Of a DNA stretch of 34,878 bases, positions 1-8,287 are shown one piece after another; the first letter of the stretch is position 1, and each line of letters opens with the position of its first letter. The stretch lies in NCBI GenBank assembly GCA_937860145.1, contig CALMBF010000126.1, positions 1-34,878 of the forward strand, given 5' to 3'. The notes under the pieces were generated by a model. It was not told where the DNA came from. It saw nothing but the letters and a program-made list of their open reading frames with translations, and made no database searches. This DNA is from an uncultured Geobacter sp. GTDB lineage: Bacteria; Desulfobacterota; Desulfuromonadia; Geobacterales; DSM-12255. A program made the translations under genes and the position numbers.

Positions 1-49
1 GCCCTCAGCCCTCAGCCCTCAGCCCTCAGCCCTGAGCCCCGAGCCCTGA
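1..49. repeat. Heptanucleotide tandem repeat, GCCCTCA units
   Basis: Seven consecutive 7-base units begin at the first base of the window. The first four are exact GCCCTCA and the next three are variants (GCCCTGA, GCCCCGA, GCCCTGA). The array probably continues off the left edge. It lies 12 bases beyond the stop codon of cysD, in the gap before whatever gene follows. Seven is not a multiple of three, so a change in copy number would shift any reading frame that crossed it. I see no coding or terminator function for it. Confidence 0.9.
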
Positions 50-61
50 CCGCTTCCTCAC

Positions 62-961
62 TCAAAAATACCCCTCCCGCTTCTTCTTCTCCATGCTCCC
101 CGCCTGGTCGAAGTCGATCAGCCGGCCGCAGCGCTCCGAGGTGTCGACCGCCTCCAGTTCAGCGATGATGTCGTCAACGGTTGTCGCCGTCGACTCCACA
201 CCGGCGGTGAGGGGGTAGCAGCCGAGGGTACGGAAGCGGACCAACTTCATGGCGGCCTGCTCGCCGGGGAGGAGTTCCATCCGCTCGTCGTCCACCATGA
301 GCAGCTGGCCGTCCCGCACCACCACCGGCCGCTCGGCGGCAAAGTAGAGGGGGACCACCGGGATGTTTTCCCGGCGGATGTAGCGCCAGACATCCAGCTC
401 GGTCCAGTTGGAGAGGGGGAAGACGCGGAAGCTCTCGTCCTTGTTCTTCTTCAGGTTGGGTATGGCCCATATCTCGGGCCGCTGCCCCCGGGGCTCCCAG
501 CGGTGGCCGCTGTCCCGGAAGGAGAAGACCCGCTCCTTGGCGCGGCTCTTCTCCTCGTCCCGCCGCGCCCCGCCGAAGATCATGTCGAAGCGGAACATGT
601 CCAGCGCCTTGCGCAGGGCCTCGGTCTTCATGATGTCCGTGTAGACCTTGCTGCCGTGGGTGAAGGGTGAGACCCCCTGCTCCACCCCCTCCTCGTTGGT
701 GTAGGTGATGAGCTCCAGCCCGAGGCGCTGGGCGGTCTCGTCCCGGAAGGTGATCATCTGGCGGAACTTCCAGGTGGTGTCCACGTGCACCAGGGGGAAT
801 GGCGGCTTCATGGGGTAGAACGCCTTCAGCGCCAGGTGCAGCATCACAGAGGAGTCCTTGCCGATGGAGTAGAGCATGGCGGGCCGCTCCGCCTGGGCGA
901 CGGCCTCGCGGATGATGCGGATCGATTCGTTTTCGAGGATGTCCATTGATCCCATACTCAT
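62..961 (-). CDS. cysD: Sulfate adenylyltransferase subunit 2 (CysD)
   Basis: This is the small catalytic subunit of ATP sulfurylase, which makes adenosine 5'-phosphosulfate from sulfate and ATP together with the GTPase CysN in cytosolic sulfate activation. The 299-residue product matches the usual CysD length of about 300. The PP-loop SIGKDSSVM sits at residues 32-40. The family blocks [35 protein letters not shown] and the C-terminal [15 protein letters not shown] are all present. Three in-frame ATG codons lie at the start (residues 1, 3 and 6) and none has a strong Shine-Dalgarno, so the exact start is open. cysN normally follows cysD. Here that would be beyond the left edge, past the heptamer repeat. 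The gene is more GC-rich than the glycan genes beside it and marks the island border. It could also feed sulfation of a surface glycan, but no sulfotransferase is visible. Confidence 0.95.
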   Translation of the reverse strand: MSMGSMDILENESIRIIREAVAQAERPAMLYSIGKDSSVMLHLALKAFYPMKPPFPLVHVDTTWKFRQMITFRDETAQRLGLELITYTNEEGVEQGVSPFTHGSKVYTDIMKTEALRKALDMFRFDMIFGGARRDEEKSRAKERVFSFRDSGHRWEPRGQRPEIWAIPNLKKNKDESFRVFPLSNWTELDVWRYIRRENIPVVPLYFAAERPVVVRDGQLLMVDDERMELLPGEQAAMKLVRFRTLGCYPLTAGVESTATTVDDIIAELEAVDTSERCGRLIDFDQAGSMEKKKREGYF

Positions 962-1051
962 GCAAAAGCCAATTAAAAAATAATTTCAATTTAAATGAGT
1001 TGTATTGACCTCATTTTTTACTACGTGCTTACAGACGTCACCTATAATGGC
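962..1051 (-). other. AT-rich island boundary spacer
   Basis: This 90-base, strongly AT-rich spacer separates the last glycan gene from cysD. On the minus strand it holds an AAATGAG / CTCATTT inverted repeat with a 10-base loop, which is a weak terminator candidate for the glycan operon. Further on is a TTGAAA-like -35 element, but no convincing -10 before cysD. The base composition changes sharply here from the AT-richer island to GC-rich cysD. Confidence 0.35.
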
Positions 1052-2311
1052 TCACATTCCCCGGAGTTTATCACCGACCCACCGTAGAGGTTTGGTGATG
1101 CGCCAAGAGAGGGATGACTCCATCGCCTTCAATCGATTATTTATAGATACAACTCCTTGAAAAACAGAATCCCCTAGAACGCTATAAACATACTGCTTAT
1201 ATACATTTCTTGACTCCGGCAAAAAAACATTGACAGCGTGCTCGAATGCTTCAAGGTGAACTGTCGCCATACGAGCAACTGTAAATTGCCTCGCACGGTT
1301 TTTCCCCTTATCTCTTAATTCATTGCGAAGATTGTCATCATTCCATACCTTAAGAAGTGCTGAAGCCATGTCACGATAATCCTTTGGGTCAAACATAACA
1401 GCTGCTGCATCAACTATCTCGGGCAAACTCGTCACATTGGAGCAGACGACTGGACACCCCGCTGACATGGCCTCCAAAATCGGCATCCCGAATCCCTCGA
1501 ATAAAGAAGGAAAGCAGAGTAATGTTGCCCGTGAATATAGCACCCTCAGCTCTTCATCCGAGACATATCCAACATGCAGAACCTGCTCGCTAAGTTCGAA
1601 TTCTACAATTCTTTCTAAAAGAGGATATCCGTCCTCCATTGGAAACCCTGTGCAAATGCAAGGGATTTCAACACCATGCTCCCGCTTTATATATGACAGG
1701 GCACGCAGCAACATATCGTGATTTTTGTGGTGCCAATGATTTGCGGGATAAATTATAAATTTTTCAGGAAGGTATAAATGGGCAAGATCGGAAGGGTTAA
1801 ACAAGCTGTCGATAGAGTCGCCCGCTGCTAAGTGAGCAACAAAGATTTTATCTGGATCGATCAGATGATGTTTGGCAATCGTCTGCTTTGAATATTCCGA
1901 AAGAGTAATTACCGCATCAGCTCCCCTGGTTGAAGATGCGTAATGTAGCCTACGCGATCGTAAAACATCTTCTGTGAAAAACTGTGGATAATATGCTTCC
2001 TGGATATCTGCTAACTGAACTACACTTGGAATAGGTAATGGTCTTGGCCAGAGAACGGCAAAAGGGCAAAAGTAGACATCAACTTTCATTATATGGAGCA
2101 AAATTTCGCCCTGATCGTGTACCTTAATTGCTCCTTCTCGCCAGCGATTATTCCCGAGCAACTCAAGCTCTGACTCATTCTCAGAACTATAAAAAAAAAC
2201 ATAGGTATTGTTAAAATCAGTCGACAATAACTCGCGAAACAGTCGGTGAAAGTATTGACGCAAGCCTCCCATCTTTATACTTAAAGGTACTGCATTTACT
2301 CCGATTCTCAT
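1052..2311 (-). CDS. GT4-family glycosyltransferase
   Basis: This is a cytosolic or membrane-peripheral GT-B retaining glycosyltransferase that would add a sugar from a nucleotide-sugar donor to the growing glycan. The 419-residue product starts MRIGVNAVPL with a Gly-rich acceptor loop (KMGGLRQY, residues 13-20). The C-terminal Rossmann half has FIIYPANHWHHKNH at 185-198 and the E-x7-E nucleotide-sugar motif FEGFGMPILEAMSAG at 271-285 (E272 and E280). It resembles the mannosyltransferases of O-antigen clusters, but donor and linkage cannot be told from sequence alone. Its ATG shares one base with the stop of the upstream GT-C gene (TAATG), so the two are translationally coupled. It is the last gene of the glycan island before cysD. 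A basic C-terminal tail follows the catalytic region (about residues 390-419) and may be membrane-associating. Confidence 0.88.
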   Translation of the reverse strand: MRIGVNAVPLSIKMGGLRQYFHRLFRELLSTDFNNTYVFFYSSENESELELLGNNRWREGAIKVHDQGEILLHIMKVDVYFCPFAVLWPRPLPIPSVVQLADIQEAYYPQFFTEDVLRSRRLHYASSTRGADAVITLSEYSKQTIAKHHLIDPDKIFVAHLAAGDSIDSLFNPSDLAHLYLPEKFIIYPANHWHHKNHDMLLRALSYIKREHGVEIPCICTGFPMEDGYPLLERIVEFELSEQVLHVGYVSDEELRVLYSRATLLCFPSLFEGFGMPILEAMSAGCPVVCSNVTSLPEIVDAAAVMFDPKDYRDMASALLKVWNDDNLRNELRDKGKNRARQFTVARMATVHLEAFEHAVNVFLPESRNVYKQYVYSVLGDSVFQGVVSINNRLKAMESSLSWRITKPLRWVGDKLRGM

Positions 2312-4482
2312 TACTTATTCCTTACCTGCTTACTCAACAGGGAAAGTGACCTGCGTCCCGTATTGTGTTGGCAATTGTTCTCTGATTCAAACTTGATTTC
2401 ATACAGAGAAATTTCTTGTTTTTCACTTGAAATACTCTTTGGCAGAGGATTAGTCGTCGGGGACAACGCCGATCGTGACAGGTTAAAAGTCTTGAGCTTA
2501 TTAAAGCTATACCCGTCCAACAGAGGTTCTCGGTCAGCAAGCAAAAGTGACGATTTCCCGAATTTGTTCTGGCTAAGCAACCATGTGCGAATAGCAAGCG
2601 GCGCTTTAGGACTCTCAAGATTTACCGGTGCAATATTACAATCAAAAGCAACCAAGAGTGGATTCATCCACTCTCCCCAACCGTTAATCCGTCCCCAAGC
2701 GAGAATGGTATTATCGTGCGGAAGTTGTTCTGCAATCCCCTTCAATTCAATATAAGTCCCCTTCTCTTCAGCAACTCCAGCGATCAATTGATCAGATTTC
2801 ACTATAAAATAACCCAAGTAAACAAACAAAGAAATTAAGATTAGGCGGGAATATGACTGCTTAAACTTAGCGATAAACGTATCAAAAAAGAAAAAAGCGC
2901 TGAATATAAAGCAGGGAATAACTACCGGAATATACCGTCTGATCGCGTAAATATGATTAGGATTTATACTGGGAGTCCAAAGATATAGAATTGAATAACC
3001 TCCCGCTATAAAAATCAAAACGATTACTGAACGACTCAATTTACAAGTACGAATTTTATCAATCAACACTAAAAAACCACCAATGGCACTCCATGTAAGG
3101 ATAGTGGAGATATATTTTGTGAGATTCACAAAGGAATCCTCACGAAAATCTCTCATTCCTATTGACTTGTTCCAATTTGCCAATACTCCTTTAATAAGAT
3201 ACGGATCTCCAAGATTAGGGCGAATGAAATAGGCATAGGTTGCGAGACCAACGACAGTGCAACAGGTCATAACAAAAAAATTTCGACTGAATAATATATA
3301 TCTGATAATCTCGGCGCACTTTCCGTACGTACAAACGTGAAGCCCCAGCGAAATAAGTGTGACGACGCCAATTTTAGTGGTCAGATTCGAAAGCGCATAG
3401 GCATATGGCTGGGTAAAATAAACATAATAACAGTAAGCACATGCAAATAACGGCAGTAAAACTAGATAAAAAGATCGCCATAGTGATTTATCTGCTTCAG
3501 TATCGTCTGGATAAGCTATTTTCATGACAAAGTTAGCTGAGATGCAGAGCGGAACCAACAGAAAGCTGTCAATTCGTAAAAGACCAGTTAGACCGATCAT
3601 CAGACCAGCAATAGCAGCTAGCTTCTTTTCGCGTTTATCGAACGCGTTGATCAGAAGCAGCAAACCACTCCAGAGAAACAACTGCGTAATAATTTCAGTA
3701 AGAGTCGTTCTTGCCATCCATATCTGTCCAGGATTAAGTGCAAACACAAAAGCAGCCGCAACAGCAAGTCGACGGTCCATGAACTTTTCAGCTATGCCGT
3801 AGAAAAGCATCATTGAGAATAATGCCATCAAGGCATTGAAGCGTATAAGGCCATCAAACCCGAACGAGGCAAACACTTGAGCTAGCCAAACTGGCAGAAG
3901 GTGAGCAAACTGGACAGTTATTGTTGGGACAGTGAGGTAGAATCCTGGCGCATAAATCTTACCGTACTGCGGTTCGTACCAATGGGTATCAATTACTGCA
4001 GCAACGGCATCAGAAATATTTTTGTACGGAATGTCAAGTCGACCGGTTCGCTCGATATGAACCGCGTGATTAGCATAAACACCAGCATCTCCCAAGATAA
4101 TTGGTGACTCTGTGGGAAAACCAAGATACAGAATGGCAGCAATCAATAATATAGCCAGCACCACAATCTCTGCTTTTACAATCCTGCCACCTCCGAGAAA
4201 CATGCCGCGCGCTTCCCGACTCAAGAATCGAGCAGACATCAGCAAGGCAAGCCACCCAGCAACACCAAAATAGGTAGCCCGATAAACGCCAGCCATGGCT
4301 GTGACAAGCATCGGAATAGACCAGAGGGCAACTCCTGTAGTCAATATAAGCGGAAACCGTGAAATAAATGAAACCGACACGAGTCTCTGTTTGTCCGAAA
4401 CAAGCAGCAATGTCGCTCCCAGAGAATACACCCCTGCAAGCAAACCAATCACATTAAAAATCTGCACGAGTGAAATTGTCAT
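2311..4482 (-). CDS. GT-C-type polytopic membrane glycosyltransferase
   Basis: This 723-residue inner-membrane protein has many hydrophobic segments, starting at residue 10 and continuing to about residue 570, followed by a soluble C-terminal region. The first large periplasmic loop carries an acidic motif (LGDAGVYANHAVHIERTG, about residues 130-147), as in GT39/GT83-like enzymes that use lipid-phosphate sugars. A later ARTTLTEI motif fits the same superfamily. The likely role is to transfer a sugar from a polyprenyl-phosphate donor on the periplasmic side. That fits the DPM-like GT2 elsewhere in the island, which could make such a donor. The start ATG overlaps the upstream GT4 stop by four bases (ATGA) and its stop shares one base with the next start. 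It could alternatively be a polymerase-like membrane protein. The class is fairly sure and the substrate is unknown. Confidence 0.72.
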   Translation of the reverse strand: MTISLVQIFNVIGLLAGVYSLGATLLLVSDKQRLVSVSFISRFPLILTTGVALWSIPMLVTAMAGVYRATYFGVAGWLALLMSARFLSREARGMFLGGGRIVKAEIVVLAILLIAAILYLGFPTESPIILGDAGVYANHAVHIERTGRLDIPYKNISDAVAAVIDTHWYEPQYGKIYAPGFYLTVPTITVQFAHLLPVWLAQVFASFGFDGLIRFNALMALFSMMLFYGIAEKFMDRRLAVAAAFVFALNPGQIWMARTTLTEIITQLFLWSGLLLLINAFDKREKKLAAIAGLMIGLTGLLRIDSFLLVPLCISANFVMKIAYPDDTEADKSLWRSFYLVLLPLFACAYCYYVYFTQPYAYALSNLTTKIGVVTLISLGLHVCTYGKCAEIIRYILFSRNFFVMTCCTVVGLATYAYFIRPNLGDPYLIKGVLANWNKSIGMRDFREDSFVNLTKYISTILTWSAIGGFLVLIDKIRTCKLSRSVIVLIFIAGGYSILYLWTPSINPNHIYAIRRYIPVVIPCFIFSAFFFFDTFIAKFKQSYSRLILISLFVYLGYFIVKSDQLIAGVAEEKGTYIELKGIAEQLPHDNTILAWGRINGWGEWMNPLLVAFDCNIAPVNLESPKAPLAIRTWLLSQNKFGKSSLLLADREPLLDGYSFNKLKTFNLSRSALSPTTNPLPKSISSEKQEISLYEIKFESENNCQHNTGRRSLSLLSKQVRNK

Positions 4483-5831
4483 AGCACTTCAGGTTCATCC
4501 CTGGCAAAAGCCTTATGGATCTCTTGAGATACTTTTACTATATGATTGGTTTCATACATATCACCAGAAAGAGCAGAGATATGCTTTGCAACGCGCTTGA
4601 CCATCAAATTAACCAGTGCATGTTTTTTAAGCTGGTTTATCTCGGCAAAAACTTCCTGCAAAGCTTCTGCATAAACTTCAGGCAGATGCTTTTCGAGAAG
4701 AATTTTTCTGCCTGACACCCCTACTCCAGCAAATAACTCAGGATTATCGAGAAATGTGTTCAGTATTGCCTTTATTTCTTCAATCTGATTTTCAGGGTCG
4801 ACGAAAAGAAGCGCTTCGTCTGCCTGATCTGCATACCAACCCGTTCTTGTAACAATCGTCGGCAGAGCATGAGCCCATATCCTCAACTGACTACTTGACG
4901 CCTCGCCAAAAGAAGGATAACGCAGATTAATCGCCAAATCACCAGCAGCAAGTGCAGCATCCAGTTCTGTTTCGGAAACATAACCATGGAATTTAACATG
5001 TTGACTCAGTCCGAGAACAGCGAGTCGTTCCGGTAGCAGGTCATCAATCCACAATTCACCGTAAACATCAAGGACAAAAGAATCTTTGCGCGATAAAGCA
5101 GCCAAGGCTGCCAAGATCGAATCAACACAACGGTTATGTCCGATATATCCAAATACAATAATATGAAAAGGAGGCTCTCTCCTCCTTTGTGACAGAACTC
5201 CATAATTGCAAGCAGAAATCTCTTTGTAAGGAAGATTCAACAAGAATACCGGCCACTTCTGCCTCAAAGCTACAGTTTCAAAAGCAGTGCGCGAATGAAC
5301 AATTATTCCAAGAGAATTATCTACGGCAGGTTCAAAAAGGGGGAACACATTTGCAAGAGAGTCACAACTCTGTTCACCGCGACAGACTCTCTCCGCAGCA
5401 GACTTGCCAGCAGCACCGTAATGGGAAGCCATGAGGGTTGTATAACTGGTGGCCGTTTTTTCGTCCAAGGGGAGTTTATAGTAAAACATAAAACCCTGCA
5501 GCGCCAGATCGTGCAGGATTACAATACCAGGATGCTGTCTGCAAACTTGCCAGATTGCTCCGTGATATTGGGGGTTATTCCCTATATGGTATACATTCAG
5601 ATCGGCTCTGTTCAGTTCTGCCCAAGGTAGCGCATCTACAGTAAACACCCTGACAGGAACAATGTACTCCAAGTTTTTGTCCCAGTCATCTTGGTCTGTC
5701 CAGAGAGTTACGTCGAAAATATTGGCAAGTGCCTCCATTATTCTTGCCGAATAGTGCGCAATTTCGGTACGCGCTGGCGGCAGAGGAGAAAACCAGTTAA
5801 TCGTCATCCTAGAACTTGCCATAATTCCCAT
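4479..5831 (-). CDS. GT4-like glycosyltransferase
   Basis: This 450-residue GT-B-fold glycosyltransferase has an N-terminal half reading INWFSPLPPARTEIAHYSAR (residues 11-30) and YHIGNNPQYHGAIWQ (81-95), typical of a group of glycosyltransferases in bacterial glycan clusters. The C-terminal half has the Rossmann start IIVFGYIGHNR (224-234). The nucleotide-sugar-binding stretch at about 306-325 carries E310 and the later GEASSSQLRIWAHALP block in place of a classic E-x7-E, so the motif is degenerate. Three ATG codons (residues 1, 4 and 9) are possible starts. Residue 4 has a GGGAA just ahead of it, and the homologous region begins at residue 9-10. It overlaps the downstream GT-C gene by four bases (ATGA). 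Donor and acceptor are unknown. Confidence 0.8.
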   Translation of the reverse strand: MGIMASSRMTINWFSPLPPARTEIAHYSARIMEALANIFDVTLWTDQDDWDKNLEYIVPVRVFTVDALPWAELNRADLNVYHIGNNPQYHGAIWQVCRQHPGIVILHDLALQGFMFYYKLPLDEKTATSYTTLMASHYGAAGKSAAERVCRGEQSCDSLANVFPLFEPAVDNSLGIIVHSRTAFETVALRQKWPVFLLNLPYKEISACNYGVLSQRRREPPFHIIVFGYIGHNRCVDSILAALAALSRKDSFVLDVYGELWIDDLLPERLAVLGLSQHVKFHGYVSETELDAALAAGDLAINLRYPSFGEASSSQLRIWAHALPTIVTRTGWYADQADEALLFVDPENQIEEIKAILNTFLDNPELFAGVGVSGRKILLEKHLPEVYAEALQEVFAEINQLKKHALVNLMVKRVAKHISALSGDMYETNHIVKVSQEIHKAFARDEPEVL

Positions 5832-5861
5832 TCATCGTGGTTTCAACGGAATACATTGATA

Positions 5862-6881
5862 TCACGGAGACGCTTTCATGCTCACATGTCCCCTATTTTT
5901 TGTAAACCAAACTTCCCTTCCTCGCTCAGAAACCTCACCCAAAGAACTGAAAAAGGCAGAGTTTGCATAGCGTGTTGAGAAGTTCTCAGCAGAGCCACCA
6001 CCTTGAACAAATGAGATCAAATCCACTCCGGCGGCTTCTGCCAGGTTTATTGCCCTGTTGATGTGTTCATCGTGGTCGTTCCAGGCGAAAACCACATACT
6101 TCCATTCAATGATTGGCGTATGGAGTGAGCGGGCATTACGAGCCGTAATGACTCTGTTCATGTTAGCAAATGCCTGTTCAAAACTACCTCCAACTTGATA
6201 TTTGCCAAGCACTTCCTGTGAAGGACCATCAATTGAAAAAAATATATGGTCAAGCATAAGTGCAGCTTCAACTTTTGCCTCGTTGTCAATTAACATCCCG
6301 TTTGTGGACAGATATATGGCTATATCAGGATTATATTTACGGATAAGAGTAATTTCTTGATAGATATTATTTGAAAGGAATGGCTCTCCGAGATTGAAAT
6401 AACAAACCTGTGCAATATTGTGCTGCTTCAGAAGTTTGGCTACCTTTTCAGTCTGTTCAAGAGTAATTTGCTTCTGACGACGGATTTCAAGCGTTTTACC
6501 TCTCGCACAATAAAGACACCTAAGATTACAACGTATTGTATTTTCTACCATTATTCCTTTGCGCGGGAGATCGAACCGTTTTAAATAATGACGGGCTTCT
6601 CTAGCACTCACAGCTACAAGCTCAACACAATGTTGACACGTGGAAAGCGGGAGTTCACCCTCCGCCAGTTTCTGACGAAATGCTTGTGCCCTCCCACCAC
6701 GAAATATTTCCTCTAAACTGGTAACATTTAAATCTCCTATCTGACCATCACCATTATAGTCCTGACAATTACAAGAAACGGTCAAGTCACAATTAATGCA
6801 GATATTGTAACTAGAAAGGCCAGATAACGCTTTGCAGTAATAGGCTTTATTGCGGCTTCTGCCTCGCAGAATATATCTCAA
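5862..6881 (-). CDS. Radical SAM protein with N-terminal SPASM-like cysteine region
   Basis: The radical SAM core carries C-x3-C-x2-C (CNLRCLYC, Cys118, 122 and 125), then the GGEP-like LGEPF (164-168) and STNGM (192-196). Ahead of it lies a cysteine-rich stretch (Cys16, 28, 31, 37, 39, 82 and 85). Its pattern of GDLNVTSLEEIF, a basic FR segment and a closing CQHC is that of a SPASM/twitch auxiliary-cluster domain, which normally follows the radical SAM barrel. The order therefore appears permuted. The reaction is unknown, and the position among glycosyltransferases suggests glycan or sugar-nucleotide modification. The start is unusual. There is no in-frame ATG or GTG after the upstream stop at 6921-6923. 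TTG at 6881 has no Shine-Dalgarno near it, while a GGAGG at about 6904-6908 is well placed for an ATT at 6891-6893, which would add four residues. Confidence 0.82.
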   Translation of the reverse strand: MRYILRGRSRNKAYYCKALSGLSSYNICINCDLTVSCNCQDYNGDGQIGDLNVTSLEEIFRGGRAQAFRQKLAEGELPLSTCQHCVELVAVSAREARHYLKRFDLPRKGIMVENTIRCNLRCLYCARGKTLEIRRQKQITLEQTEKVAKLLKQHNIAQVCYFNLGEPFLSNNIYQEITLIRKYNPDIAIYLSTNGMLIDNEAKVEAALMLDHIFFSIDGPSQEVLGKYQVGGSFEQAFANMNRVITARNARSLHTPIIEWKYVVFAWNDHDEHINRAINLAEAAGVDLISFVQGGGSAENFSTRYANSAFFSSLGEVSERGREVWFTKNRGHVSMKASP

Positions 6882-6949
6882 CCAGTCAAAAATAGTTATT
6901 GTGCCTCCACTTTGTTTATTTTAAACATAATAATTATCAAATATGTACA

Positions 6950-7993
6950 TTATGCCAGCAAGTTATCCAATATGGTCTGCCAGTTAATATTAAGATTATC
7001 GTAACGCTCCCGCCCGGCCTCTCCCCAGATACGTGCCTGTGAAGGTGATTGCCAGAGTTCATCCAATGCCTCTGCCAGGTTAGCGGCACTTGGCGCGGCA
7101 ATCAACCCCGTCTCGCGATGACAAACAAATTCAAGAGCCCCTCCAGAGTCCGTACAGGTCACAACAGGCTTTGATGCCAGCATTGCCTCCAATGTGACAT
7201 AGCCATAATCCTCATCCAAAGGGGGGAAGACAACCCCTCGTGCATGCGCGTACAAATTCCTCTTTTCCTCTTCGGTAACATTGCCAAGCCATTCAACTCT
7301 GTCTTGAACACCCAGTGACTCTGCCAGTTGCCTCAGTTCTGTTGCCATGGCAGGGACATCAGGAACGCCGGCAAACAGTATACGGACCGGTTCTTTCGTG
7401 AGTGCAAGCGCCTGCAGGACGAGCCCTTGACGTTTAGCTCCGGGGTTCAGGCGACTAGGAAAGAAGACGTACCCTCGGTCATCTCCACAAAAATAGTGCT
7501 CTGCCCCCAATGGTGGGTTATAGAGCGGCGCAGATGAAATACCACAATATTTTTTCAACCGTTTCGATACATTTTCTGCAATGGTAAAGATTGATTTTGC
7601 CTCAGTCAGTAACATTCGATCTGCCTGAACAATTGCATCCCTAACCAGTGAACCGTTCGGCTGAAGACGCAAGTCCCCCGACTCCCAAAGATCGTAAGCC
7701 TGACGGTGCTGGTGCAGTATCCAGCAGACCTTGTTCGGATGGGGGATAAGATAGGCAGGAAATTTCAGACCGATGACACGATCTATACCGACATGGCAGC
7801 TTTCGCTTAGGTCCAGCAGACGGCAGGCAAGCATCTGGTCAAGAATACGCTCTGAAGGATACCACTTGAACGGGATTTCAACGAGTTCGGCATCATGACC
7901 GGCAACAATCAGGTTGTGTCTCAGTTGGGAAGCAAGGATCTCCGCTCCTCCAGTCACAAAAGGTACCTTTACAGTAGTTATCAGAATTCTCAC
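6950..7993 (-). CDS. GT4-family glycosyltransferase, GTG start
   Basis: This 347-residue GT-B glycosyltransferase begins VRILITTVKVPFVTGGAE, with the Gly-rich acceptor loop of GT4 enzymes. It continues with WILHQHRQAYDLW in the N-terminal domain, FFPSRLNPGAKRQGL at the start of the second Rossmann domain, and the E-x7-E region DEDYGYVTLEAMLASKPVV near residues 265-285. I chose GTG at 7993 because it overlaps the stop of the upstream small ORF by four bases (GTGA) and gives the expected family N-terminus. The longer frame to 8020 adds nine unlikely residues. It is cytosolic and probably adds one residue of the repeat unit. Donor and linkage are unknown. Confidence 0.87.
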   Translation of the reverse strand: MRILITTVKVPFVTGGAEILASQLRHNLIVAGHDAELVEIPFKWYPSERILDQMLACRLLDLSESCHVGIDRVIGLKFPAYLIPHPNKVCWILHQHRQAYDLWESGDLRLQPNGSLVRDAIVQADRMLLTEAKSIFTIAENVSKRLKKYCGISSAPLYNPPLGAEHYFCGDDRGYVFFPSRLNPGAKRQGLVLQALALTKEPVRILFAGVPDVPAMATELRQLAESLGVQDRVEWLGNVTEEEKRNLYAHARGVVFPPLDEDYGYVTLEAMLASKPVVTCTDSGGALEFVCHRETGLIAAPSAANLAEALDELWQSPSQARIWGEAGRERYDNLNINWQTILDNLLA

Positions 7994-8211
7994 CGGCAAT
8001 CCCTGCCAAAGACACGGCATATCTGCCGGTAAATTCTGCTCACAAGACGTTGCAGTCTGAAGATAGATTCGGGATCAGATGGTGACGGACCGTGTAGCAT
8101 GGCAGAATGAACTACATCCGATTCATTGGCCGTTGACAGGTTCGACACTTCTCTCTGCAGCCTGCTTGCTATGGCATCGACATTAATTTCAGGCACATAG
8201 GACTTTATCAT
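7990..8211 (-). CDS. Small 73-residue protein, stub-like, unknown function
   Basis: This short frame reads MIKSYVPEINVDAIASRLQR at its start and ends in a basic RLQRLVSRIYRQICRVFGRD segment with two cysteines. The PEINVDAI...L..EV opening resembles the N-terminal segment that I know from glycan-cluster methyltransferases and glycosyltransferases (an INVDEIM-like helix), here without the catalytic domain. I chose the ATG at 8211, which has GAGG eleven bases ahead. A GTG at 8247 would add 12 residues. Its stop overlaps the GTG of the following GT4 by four bases, which argues that it is translated. It may be a decayed remnant, a small partner or membrane-anchoring subunit, or, less likely, a peptide substrate for the adjacent SPASM radical SAM enzyme. 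Confidence 0.55.
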   Translation of the reverse strand: MIKSYVPEINVDAIASRLQREVSNLSTANESDVVHSAMLHGPSPSDPESIFRLQRLVSRIYRQICRVFGRDCR

Positions 8212-8287
8212 GTAGATACTTGCCTCTATCACTCCGCATAATTTCACTCTGCTTACCGCATATGAATAAGCGAGACCAGATTTATGC

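Noticed and set aside
174-989. 271-codon minus-strand frame over cysD
   Set aside because: It overlaps cysD in another frame, has a low-complexity Ala/Gly/Pro/Arg-rich translation and no motifs; it is a shadow of the GC-rich gene.
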